From positions 1 through 16,574 of the forward strand of contig JBEVIU010000046.1 in NCBI GenBank assembly GCA_040510575.1: a stretch of DNA of 16,574 bases, given 5' to 3'. Below, one piece after another: positions 8,076 to 14,397 of this stretch. The notes beneath the pieces were generated by a model. The model made no database searches and was not told the origin of the DNA. It saw only the letters and a program-made list of their open reading frames with translations. The stretch is from DASUMF01 sp040510575 (GTDB lineage: Bacteria > Actinomycetota > Acidimicrobiia > IMCC26256 > DASPTH01). The position numbers and the translations under genes were made by a program. Numbering within the stretch: position 1 is the first letter of the stretch; every line of letters begins with the position of its first letter.

Positions 8076-8756
8076 GTGTGCTTCTCGGCCGAGGCCGACT
8101 TTGCGAGTGGCGCGGTCATCGGCGTCATCGGCATCGCAACGCTCACGAAGGTCAGGCACCCACGCGAGATCCCGCTGGCGGCCCTACCCCTCGCCTTTGC
8201 GCTGCACCAGATCGTCGAAGGCTTCGTGTGGCGTGATCTCGATCACGGCACCACGTCCACCAGTGGGCTCCCGGTCTATCTGTACGTCGTGTTCGCGTGG
8301 GCGCTCCTTCCGGTGTTCGTCCCCTTCGCCATCATGCTGCTCGAACCACCCGGGAAGGTGCGGCGGAGAATCGGCGTGCTCGTGGTCCTGGGTGCGGTTG
8401 CGGGCGCCTATCTCGCGACATCGATCGCCGCGGGCGACGTGACCGCGCGCTCGGTCGAGCACACGCTGCAGTATGGCGGCGCGGGGCGGTTCGCTGACGT
8501 GGCCACCGCGCTGTACATCATCGCCACGTGTGGCGCACCGCTGCTGTCCGGCTTCCGGGCGATCGTCTGGTTCGGGGTTGCGAACCTCGTGGCGGTCGGC
8601 GCGATCGTCGTCGTGCAGTCTGAGGGGCTCACATCGGTCTGGTGCCTGTGGGCCGCTGTCGTGAGCGTGCTGATCTACGTGCAGTTCACCTGGTGGAGAA
8701 ACGCCGACGACGCGCGCGCCGACGCGCTTGCGGTGGCTACGCCGTCAGCGCCGTGA
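8076..8756 (+). CDS. Multi-pass membrane protein of the MCFS / DUF6629 type
   Basis: A 226-residue integral membrane protein of unknown function. It begins MCFSAEADF, a start I associate with the DUF6629 family of small bacterial membrane proteins; family assignment is from memory of that motif and would need a profile search. About seven hydrophobic segments are visible (near residues 11-27, 31-50, 66-90, 100-120, 140-158, 165-182, 188-206). A His-Gln-x(3)-Glu-Gly pattern (HQIVEG) sits inside the second segment and could be functional. GTG at 8076 is preferred because the family motif begins there and GAGG (8065-8068) is spaced suitably. It is 50 bases after ispG. Its last 20 bases overlap the convergent heme oxygenase gene. 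No link to heme is demonstrable. Confidence 0.75.
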   Translation: MCFSAEADFASGAVIGVIGIATLTKVRHPREIPLAALPLAFALHQIVEGFVWRDLDHGTTSTSGLPVYLYVVFAWALLPVFVPFAIMLLEPPGKVRRRIGVLVVLGAVAGAYLATSIAAGDVTARSVEHTLQYGGAGRFADVATALYIIATCGAPLLSGFRAIVWFGVANLVAVGAIVVVQSEGLTSVWCLWAAVVSVLIYVQFTWWRNADDARADALAVATPSAP

Positions 8757-9402
8757 AGATGGCCGCGTTGCACGCGAAGGCAGCGTTGGCTTCGTCGACG
8801 ATGCGTGCGCGCTCGTCGATGGTCCACGGCGCCGCGTCGAGGTGCGCGCGGTACGCCTCCTTGAACGCCTTCGGGCTCGCGATGTCGTCGAAGCGGTACA
8901 ACGACGTTCCGAGGCCGTCGGGCAGGTCGTAGACGCGGGCGACGACGCGGCCGAGGAATTGTCCTCCCGACAGGTCGCCGAGGTACCGCACGTAGTGGTG
9001 CGCCACGATGCCGCCGTTCCATGCGGCCGACGCTCGGATGCGCTCGCAGTACGCATCGGTGGCGGGGAGCGTCTCGATCTGGGACGACCAGTCGGCGCCC
9101 ACGAGGTATTCGAGGTCGGCGGTCAACGACGGCACGCGGACCAGCTCCGGCGCGAGGAACGGCGCCACCACCGGATCAGTCGCCGCGGCGCTGGCTTCCG
9201 ATTCGAGCGTCGTGTACACGGCGTGGAGCTGCGCCACGAAGCGGGCGTAGTCGGCGAGGGGCAGGCGCTCACCCACCAGGTCTTCGACGAAGGTGGAGCG
9301 CTCGGCATCCTGGTGCGCGCCGTCCGTGGCCTCACGAAGCTGTTGCGAGAACGGGGCGGTGGTGACGCTGGCCGTGCTCATCGACATGGGGGCGGTCGAC
9401 AT
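8737..9402 (-). CDS. hmuO: Heme oxygenase (biliverdin-producing)
   Basis: Canonical all-helical heme oxygenase, which uses O2 and electrons to open heme to biliverdin, CO and Fe2+ in the cytoplasm; 221 residues from the chosen start, typical for the bacterial HmuO group. The proximal heme ligand is His30 in the context DGAHQDAERSTF. The distal helix motif RYLGDLSGGQ (about residues 139-148) has the glycines that flex over heme and the catalytic Asp. Upstream in-frame GTG (9429) has no ribosome binding site, while ATG at 9402 has GGAG eight bases before it (CTCC at 9411-9414 on the + strand), so 9402 is preferred. It is divergent from hmuTUV and convergent, with 20 bases of overlap, with the membrane protein gene. 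Its role is iron release from imported heme. Confidence 0.95.
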   Translation of the reverse strand: MSTAPMSMSTASVTTAPFSQQLREATDGAHQDAERSTFVEDLVGERLPLADYARFVAQLHAVYTTLESEASAAATDPVVAPFLAPELVRVPSLTADLEYLVGADWSSQIETLPATDAYCERIRASAAWNGGIVAHHYVRYLGDLSGGQFLGRVVARVYDLPDGLGTSLYRFDDIASPKAFKEAYRAHLDAAPWTIDERARIVDEANAAFACNAAIFTALTA

Positions 9403-9427
9403 GGGCGGGGCTCCGTTCCGGACGATC

Positions 9428-9473
9428 ACGACAAGCTGACTTCACGACAGATTGACTATACGACATTTTGTCG
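9428..9473. repeat. Three 16-bp-spaced ACGACA repeats plus a palindrome upstream of heme oxygenase
   Basis: ACGACA occurs at 9428-9433, 9444-9449 and 9460-9465, exactly 16 bases apart. The third copy forms an inverted repeat with TGTCG (9469-9473): CGACA-TTT-TGTCG. Similarity extends past the hexamer in the first two copies (11 of 16 positions agree). A spacing of about one and a half helical turns with an added inverted site suggests cooperative binding of a regulator at the heme oxygenase promoter. The regulator is unknown; corynebacterial hmuO is under heme-responsive two-component systems, which is one candidate type. Confidence 0.55.
9455..9460 (-). promoter_or_regulatory. Candidate -10 element for heme oxygenase
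   Basis: Read on the minus strand this is TATAGT, five of six matches to TATAAT, in otherwise GC-rich sequence. It would start transcription near 9447, leaving about 45 bases before the ATG. No good -35 is present at the expected distance (9478-9483), which would fit an activator-dependent promoter. The ACGACA repeats lie on both sides of it. Confidence 0.4.
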
Positions 9474-9526
9474 CGGTCGCGCCTCCGTGGCGGAACGGCA
9501 AGTTCGCCGTCCGCAGAAGACCGATG

Positions 9527-9555
9527 CTGACGACGGATCCCGAAGGTCGTAGGTT
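9527..9555 (+). promoter_or_regulatory. Candidate promoter of the hmuTUV operon
   Basis: CTGACG (9527-9532) and TAGGTT (9550-9555) are separated by 17 bases, matching a relaxed actinobacterial -35/-10 pair (4/6 and a TAnnnT -10). The -10 lies inside the iron box at 9549-9567, so a bound repressor would block RNA polymerase. Both hexamers are weak, so this is a positional inference. Confidence 0.35.
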
Positions 9556-9567
9556 AGGTTCGCCTCA
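9549..9567 (+). promoter_or_regulatory. DtxR/IdeR-like iron box upstream of hmuT
   Basis: GTAGGTTAGGTTCGCCTCA matches 14 of 19 positions of the known DtxR/IdeR consensus TTAGGTTAGGCTAACCTAA, with a near-perfect left half (TAGGTTAGG). It is 57 bases before the hmuT start. A ferrous-iron-loaded DtxR-type repressor would be expected to shut the heme uptake operon when iron is plentiful. No dtxR gene is in the window. Confidence 0.65.
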
Positions 9568-9624
9568 GTATCATCACGACGGGTACGGGCGCGACGGTCG
9601 AAAAGCGGAGCCGAAGGAGCAGAG

Positions 9625-11073
9625 GTGGTCCGAGTCCGAGGTGCGGTGCTCGCGCTCGCGCTGGGCGTCGGCCTGCTCGCCGCCGCGCCGCCGCTCGCAC
9701 TTGGCGCGGCTGCGGTGCCGAGCCAATCGGCAACCGACGGGACCCGGACCCTCACCGCCGCGCAGACGGAAGATCTCGATCCCAACGGCCAGACCGTCCA
9801 GGTCGACGGTGCCGGGTACGACGAGTCGAAGGGCATCTACGTCGCGCTCTGCGTGATGCCGGCCGCGGGCCAGGCACCGGGTCAGTGCGGGGGCATCGGT
9901 GCGAGCGGCGCGGCGTGGGTCTCGTCGAATCCACCGTCGTACGCGGGCGACCTCGCGTCGCCCTACGGACCCGGCGGCACCTTCTCCGTCGCGCTCTCGG
10001 TCGCACCGATGATCGGCACGGTCGACTGTCGCCAGGTGCAGTGCGCGATCCTCACGAGGAACGACCACACCCGGAGCGGTGATCGTTCACAGGACGTCGT
10101 GGTGCCGGTTCGGTTCGCGGGCGGGGCGGCGGCGCTCATCCAGGCCCCGCCAGCCCCAGTGAGCGGGACCACGAAGGCCGCCACGGTGCCGATCGATCCG
10201 GTCGCGACGAACCCGAAGCCGAAGCTGCCCGTCACCGTGAAGTCGTCCGACGGCAAGCGCGTCAAGGTCGCCGACGTGTCGCGTGTCGTGGCGCTCAACG
10301 GCTCGATCGCCGAGATCATGTACACCGTCGGGTTGGGCGACCAACTCGTCGGACGCGACGTGTCGACCACGATCTCGGAGGCCGCCGACGTCCCGCTCGT
10401 CACCCGCGGACACGAGGTGTCGGCCGAGTCGGTGCTGTCGCGGCGCCCGAGCCTGGTGCTCGCGCAGGACGACGCCGGACCGCCCGAAGCACTGCAACAG
10501 ATCCGTGACGCCGGGGTGCCGGTCGTGCTGTTCGAGCAGCCGAACACGGTTGACGCCATCGGCGAGCGCGAAGTGGCGGTTGCCCGCACGCTCGGCGTGT
10601 CCGGCGCGGGGAATGCGTTGCGTGCGCGGACGCGCAAGGAGCTGCTGCGCCTGGAGGAGGGGATCACCACCGTCGACAAGAAGCCGAAGGTGGCGTTCCT
10701 CTACATGCGGGGGCAAGCGGGCGTCTACCTGATCGGCGGCAAGGGCTCCGGTGCCGACTCGATGATCAAGGCCGCCGGGGGTGTCGACGCGGGGACCAAG
10801 ATGGGCCTCGACGAACCGTTCACGCCGATCACACCGGAAGCCCTCGTGGAGGCCGCGCCCGACGTGATCCTCATGACCACCACCGGGCTCGAGTCGGTCG
10901 GTGGCATCGACGGGCTCGTGAAGATCCCCGGCATCGCGCAGACTCCCGCCGGGAAGAACCGACGCATCGTCACCGAGGAAGACGGCCTGCTGTTCAGCTT
11001 CGGGTCGCGCACGCCGGTGGCGCTCGCGCGCCTTGCCGAGGCACTGCACCAGGACGACCCAGACAAGTCGTGA
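9625..11073 (+). CDS. hmuT: Heme-binding HmuT-type protein fused to a neocarzinostatin-like domain
   Basis: Secreted substrate-binding protein of a heme ABC importer; 482 residues against about 340-360 for usual HmuT. Residues 1 to about 28 are a Sec signal peptide without a lipobox Cys. Residues about 40-160 resemble the neocarzinostatin/macromomycin fold: an LDPNGQTVQVDGAGYD strand pair, cysteines 76/88 and 135/140, and GTVDCRQVQC, matching the GTVDC segment and the disulfide pairs of that family. A Pro/Thr/Lys-rich linker (about 165-212) leads to a helical-backbone binding protein (about 215-482). In it His263, Tyr360 and Arg362 (YMR) have the same spacing as the known corynebacterial HmuT heme ligands His136/Tyr235/Arg237. 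GTG at 9625 has AAGGAG at 9614-9619. It overlaps hmuU by 4 bases. Confidence 0.9.
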   Translation: MVRVRGAVLALALGVGLLAAAPPLALGAAAVPSQSATDGTRTLTAAQTEDLDPNGQTVQVDGAGYDESKGIYVALCVMPAAGQAPGQCGGIGASGAAWVSSNPPSYAGDLASPYGPGGTFSVALSVAPMIGTVDCRQVQCAILTRNDHTRSGDRSQDVVVPVRFAGGAAALIQAPPAPVSGTTKAATVPIDPVATNPKPKLPVTVKSSDGKRVKVADVSRVVALNGSIAEIMYTVGLGDQLVGRDVSTTISEAADVPLVTRGHEVSAESVLSRRPSLVLAQDDAGPPEALQQIRDAGVPVVLFEQPNTVDAIGEREVAVARTLGVSGAGNALRARTRKELLRLEEGITTVDKKPKVAFLYMRGQAGVYLIGGKGSGADSMIKAAGGVDAGTKMGLDEPFTPITPEALVEAAPDVILMTTTGLESVGGIDGLVKIPGIAQTPAGKNRRIVTEEDGLLFSFGSRTPVALARLAEALHQDDPDKS

Positions 11074-12176
11074 GCGCGCCCGGCACCACTGGCGCTGACG
11101 TCGATGGCGACGTCGACCTCGAGGACGTCGTCGCAGCCGACCACGCGCACGTCCGACCCTGGGTGCTGATGGCCGTGCTGGCGGTCGGGCTCGTCGTCGC
11201 CACGATCGTCGCGATCGGTATCGGCGCGTTCCACGCGTCGCCGGGTGAGGTGCTCAGTGTGATCGCCGACCGCCTCGGCCTCGACGTCGGCAACCCGCCC
11301 GGCCCGCTCCTCGACTCGGTCATCTGGGACATCCGCATCCCGCGCGTGCTCCTCTCGATCGTGGTGGGCGGCGCGCTCGGGTGCGCGGGTGCCGCCATGC
11401 AGGGCTCGTTCGCGAACCCGCTCGCCGAACCGGGCATCATCGGCGTGTCGTCGGGTGCTGCGCTCGGCGCGGTGGCCGCGATCGTCGCCGGGTTCACGCT
11501 GTTCGACACGTGGAGCGTCGCGGGTGCGGCGTTCATCGGCGGACTGCTCACCGTCGCGCTCGTGTACGTCGCGTCGCGCTCGAACGGTCGAACGGAGGTC
11601 GTCACCCTCATCCTCACCGGCGTGGGGATCAACGCGCTCACCGGCGCGGTCATCGGCCTCATGACCTACCTCTCCGACGACGCGCAGCTCCGCAGCATCA
11701 CGTTCTGGACGCTCGGGAGCGTCGCGCAGGCCACATGGTCCAAGGTGCTGGTCGTCGCGCCGATCGCCATCGTCGGGATCCTCATCGCCTGCACGCAGAC
11801 GCGGAAGCTCGATCTGCTCTCACTCGGTGAACGATCGGCGCGCCATCTCGGCGTCGACGTCGAACGCTTCCGCGTCCTCATGCTCGTCGTGATCGCGTTG
11901 CTCACCGCGTCAGCGGTCGCGGTGTCGGGGATCATCCTGTTCGTCGGGCTCGTGGTGCCGCACGTGGTGCGCATGATCGTGGGGCCGGGGCACCGCACAC
12001 TGCTTCCGGCGTCGGCCCTCGCGGGCGCCCTCGCGATCGTGGTGGCCGACACGATCGCACGCACGGCCATCGCACCGTCCGAGATTCCGCTCGGCGTGCT
12101 CACCGCGCTGGTCGGCGCGCCCTTCTTCCTCTGGTTGCTGCGCCGTACGCGCGCTCGCCAGGGCGGTTGGGCATGA
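11070..12176 (+). CDS. hmuU: Heme ABC transporter permease (FecCD family)
   Basis: Membrane permease of the BtuC/FecCD family that forms the heme channel as a dimer; 368 residues. After a charged cytoplasmic N-terminus of about 30 residues there are roughly nine or ten hydrophobic segments. Family landmarks are IPRVLLSIVVGGALGCAG followed by AAMQGSFANPLAEP, the IIGVSSGAALGA turn, the cytoplasmic coupling segment LGERSARHLGVDV and the C-terminal GIILFVGLVVPHVVRMIVGP. The GTG start overlaps the hmuT stop as GTGA, so it was chosen and translation is likely coupled. Substrate assignment as heme rests on its partner HmuT with heme-ligand residues, the neighbouring heme oxygenase and the HtaA gene; by sequence alone siderophore or cobalamin permeases look alike. 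Confidence 0.92.
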   Translation: MSAPGTTGADVDGDVDLEDVVAADHAHVRPWVLMAVLAVGLVVATIVAIGIGAFHASPGEVLSVIADRLGLDVGNPPGPLLDSVIWDIRIPRVLLSIVVGGALGCAGAAMQGSFANPLAEPGIIGVSSGAALGAVAAIVAGFTLFDTWSVAGAAFIGGLLTVALVYVASRSNGRTEVVTLILTGVGINALTGAVIGLMTYLSDDAQLRSITFWTLGSVAQATWSKVLVVAPIAIVGILIACTQTRKLDLLSLGERSARHLGVDVERFRVLMLVVIALLTASAVAVSGIILFVGLVVPHVVRMIVGPGHRTLLPASALAGALAIVVADTIARTAIAPSEIPLGVLTALVGAPFFLWLLRRTRARQGGWA

Positions 12177-13048
12177 CGCCGGCCGGCCAGCCGCGAGCGG
12201 GCAGGACGCGTTGGTCTCGGGCATCGCGCGTACCGGATCGAGTCGCGCGCGGCGCGGAGCTCGTGGGTGCGACCGCGGTCTCGGTCGAGCTCGGACGCAA
12301 GCGCATCGTGCGCGACATCGACCTCGCAGTCCGCGCCGGCGAGGTGGTCGCGCTCGTGGGCCCCAACGGCTCGGGGAAGTCGACGCTGCTCGGCGCGCTC
12401 GTGCGCGACCTGCCGCTTGCCGGCGGAACGGTCGCACTCGACGGTGAGCCGCTCGCCTCGTGGTCTTCCACCGAGCTGGCCATGCGGCGAGCAGTGCTGC
12501 CGCAACACCCCGTCGTCACGTTCCCCTTCACCGTCGGCCAGATCGTACGAATGGGGCGCGCACCTTGGGCCGGAACGGCGCAGGCCGACGATGACGATCG
12601 TGAAGTGGCGGAAGCGCTCGATGCGACCGATGTGGCAACGTTCCGCGACCGGGCGTTCACCGCACTGTCAGGCGGGGAACAAGCCCGCGTGATGCTCGCG
12701 CGGGTGCTCGCGCAGCGCACCCAGCTCGTGGTGCTCGACGAGCCCACCGCGGCCCTCGACCTCCACCATCAGGAAGTGGTGCTGGAGACCGCGAGAAAGC
12801 GCGCGGCCGCGGGCGACGGCGTGCTCGTGGTGTTGCACGACCTGGGCTCGGCCGCGGCCTGCGCCGACCGCGTCGCGCTGCTCTCCGCGGGGCGGATCGT
12901 CGCATGCGGGCCGCCCGATCAGGTGCTGGTGCCCGAGGTGCTCAGCGAGGTCTACCGCCACGACGTCGAGGTGCTCGCGCACCCGGTGACCGGCGAGCTC
13001 CTCGTGCTCCCGCGCCGCGACTGGTCGCCGCCGAGTGCGGATCTATAA
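12173..13048 (+). CDS. hmuV: Heme ABC transporter ATP-binding protein
   Basis: ATPase subunit that powers HmuU; 291 residues from the ATG at 12173. All nucleotide-binding motifs are intact: Walker A GPNGSGKST (63-71), signature LSGGE (165-169), Walker B VVLDEP with Asp189/Glu190, D-loop ALDL, and the switch His222 in LHD. The Q-loop glutamine is in LPQHP. A poorly conserved, Arg-rich N-terminus of about 33 residues precedes the ABC fold, so the true start could be internal; the upstream ATG is favoured because it overlaps the hmuU stop as ATGA. A TTG two codons earlier is less likely. The stop codon is the first three bases of the next iron box. Confidence 0.93.
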   Translation: MTPAGQPRAGRTRWSRASRVPDRVARGAELVGATAVSVELGRKRIVRDIDLAVRAGEVVALVGPNGSGKSTLLGALVRDLPLAGGTVALDGEPLASWSSTELAMRRAVLPQHPVVTFPFTVGQIVRMGRAPWAGTAQADDDDREVAEALDATDVATFRDRAFTALSGGEQARVMLARVLAQRTQLVVLDEPTAALDLHHQEVVLETARKRAAAGDGVLVVLHDLGSAAACADRVALLSAGRIVACGPPDQVLVPEVLSEVYRHDVEVLAHPVTGELLVLPRRDWSPPSADL

Positions 13049-13064
13049 GGTACTCATAACCTTA
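13046..13064 (+). promoter_or_regulatory. DtxR/IdeR-like iron box upstream of the HtaA gene
   Basis: TAAGGTACTCATAACCTTA fits the degenerate DtxR/IdeR consensus TWAGGTWAGSCTWACCTWA at 16 of 19 positions and contains a perfect inverted repeat, TAAGGT (13046-13051) and ACCTTA (13059-13064). It begins on the hmuV stop codon and ends 15 bases before the next ATG. TATAAG (13044-13049) overlapping its left arm may be the -10. This suggests that the HtaA gene has its own iron-controlled promoter besides read-through from hmuTUV. Confidence 0.75.
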
Positions 13065-13079
13065 CTTACCGGAGGCAGG

Positions 13080-13790
13080 ATGGCAACGAGAGCGGCGAGA
13101 GGGCCGGCGCGCGGTCTTGTGGCACTGGTGGCAGGGGTGCTCGCGCTCAGCGGGCTCCTCGTCGCCGGCGGCACCGTTGCGGACGCTGCGGCGGCCAAGA
13201 CGTCGACGACGAAGGTCAAGGACGCCACCCTGGCATGGACCGTCTCGCAGTACGTGATGGGTGCGAACCCGGCCGCGGGCAGCCTGGCCGAAGTGCGCGT
13301 CGCCGAGGCGCCGGCGACGTTCGTCGCCGCCACCGGCTGGCAGTTCACCGACGGTGCCGGCACCTACGACACCAAGACGGGCGCGATGACGCTGTCGTTC
13401 CCGGGTGCGCTGGAGTTCGGCAACGTGAACGCGGGCAACTACGCGTTCAAGTACGCGAACCCGACGTTGACGCTCGACGCCACGGGAGCGGGCACGCTCA
13501 GCGCCGACGTCTCGCTGCGTTCGGTGGGTGCCGCGGAGTTCGGCGCTCCGACGCGCATCGTGATCGTCGACGTCACCGGCGCATCGCCCACCACGACCAA
13601 GGCGAAGGCGAAGAACGCGAAGCACGTGAGTGTGACCGTGGACCCCACCGCGTTCTCGGAGCCGGTGGTCGCTGCCGCCGGCGACCTCGGTCCGTTCTTC
13701 AAGTCCACTGGCAGCTCGAACGACGGCCTCAAGCCGCCGGACCCGCTCACGGCGGCGTTCGACTACAAGGTCAAGAAGGCGAAGGGCTGA
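13080..13790 (+). CDS. Secreted HtaA-domain heme-binding-type protein
   Basis: A 236-residue exported protein with one HtaA-like domain, the family that in corynebacteria binds heme at the cell surface and hands it to HmuT. Residues 1 to about 37 are a signal peptide ending VADAAAA. The domain runs from about residue 46 (LAWTVSQYVMGANPAAGS) through FTDGAGTYDTKTGAMTLSF, PGALEFGNVNAG and FKYANPTLTL to the GTLSADVSL strand. The tyrosine at the position of the usual heme ligand is plausibly Tyr58, but the usual His-Gly-containing segment reads NVNAGNYAF, and the only His in the protein is His182. No C-terminal membrane anchor or sortase motif is visible. ATG at 13080 has GGAGG at 13071-13075. It ends in a 20-base convergent overlap with the TetR gene. 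Confidence 0.82.
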   Translation: MATRAARGPARGLVALVAGVLALSGLLVAGGTVADAAAAKTSTTKVKDATLAWTVSQYVMGANPAAGSLAEVRVAEAPATFVAATGWQFTDGAGTYDTKTGAMTLSFPGALEFGNVNAGNYAFKYANPTLTLDATGAGTLSADVSLRSVGAAEFGAPTRIVIVDVTGASPTTTKAKAKNAKHVSVTVDPTAFSEPVVAAAGDLGPFFKSTGSSNDGLKPPDPLTAAFDYKVKKAKG

Positions 13791-14394
13791 CGCGACCGGA
13801 CACGCCCACCGCCCTGAGCACGAAGCGGACGGTGGCCTCGATCGTGGTCTCGAGGTCACCGTCCGCGCCGGGGGCGACCCGGCGGGCGCTCACGCACGAC
13901 ATCACGAGCGGCACGGTGTCGGGATCGTCGACGATCTCCCGTGGGAACGAGCCGTCGACCGCGCCCTCCTCGAGGATGCTGCGGATGATCTCGTCGAGCG
14001 TGCGCGCGTGCTCGAAGATGCTGCGGAACGCGTCGTCGGAGAGCACGTCGCGGAGCGCGCTGCCGGGCGGAAGGTGGTGGGTTGCGAAGTACTCGAGCTG
14101 GCGACGCACGAAGATCTGGAGCCGAGCGATCGCGCCGTCGGCGCGGTGGAGCTCGACGCGCAGTTCATCGACGAATTGCGCCATCTCGGCGTCGGTGTAG
14201 GCGACGAGCAGCGCTTCCTTCGACGAGTAGTAGTTGTACATCGAGGTGCGGGCCATGCCTGCGGCCTCGGCGATGTCGGCCAGCGTGATCGCGTCGTAGC
14301 CCCGCTCGTACATGAGCCGCGCGAACGCCTCGAACACGCGGGCGGTCGCGTCACGTCGGTGCGCTTCGAGTGACCCTCCGGTGACACGCGGCAT
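13771..14394 (-). CDS. TetR-family transcriptional regulator
   Basis: A 207-residue DNA-binding repressor-type protein. The N-terminal helix-turn-helix is clear at about residues 37-56, within ITLADIAEAAGMARTSMYNYYSSKEALLVAY, the classic TetR pattern. The C-terminal ligand-binding region, all helical, has no recognisable subfamily, so the inducer is unknown. The ATG at 14394 is the only well-placed start; its ribosome binding site is weak (AGGG). It is the last gene of the leftward train, 22 bases after the methyltransferase gene, with an inverted repeat in that gap that may be its operator. Its 3' end overlaps the HtaA gene, but nothing shows that it controls the heme genes. Confidence 0.9.
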   Translation of the reverse strand: MPRVTGGSLEAHRRDATARVFEAFARLMYERGYDAITLADIAEAAGMARTSMYNYYSSKEALLVAYTDAEMAQFVDELRVELHRADGAIARLQIFVRRQLEYFATHHLPPGSALRDVLSDDAFRSIFEHARTLDEIIRSILEEGAVDGSFPREIVDDPDTVPLVMSCVSARRVAPGADGDLETTIEATVRFVLRAVGVSGRVSPSPS

Positions 14395-14397
14395 GCG

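Noticed and set aside
9403..9429. GTG at 9429 as the heme oxygenase start
   Set aside because: It lacks a ribosome binding site and adds nine residues with no family similarity, whereas ATG at 9402 has GGAG at a good distance.
9428..9473. CRISPR-like interpretation of the periodic hexamers
   Set aside because: The repeats are only 6-8 bases with 10-base spacers, far too short, and no cas genes are present; a regulator site is more sensible.
13035..13079. Upstream in-frame start for the HtaA-domain protein at 13035
   Set aside because: It would overlap the hmuV end and the iron box and spoil the signal peptide; ATG at 13080 has a strong GGAGG.
13771..14394. TetR protein as regulator of the heme genes
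   Set aside because: It sits on the opposite strand at the end of a different gene train, and its candidate operator does not recur at the heme promoters; the link is only proximity.
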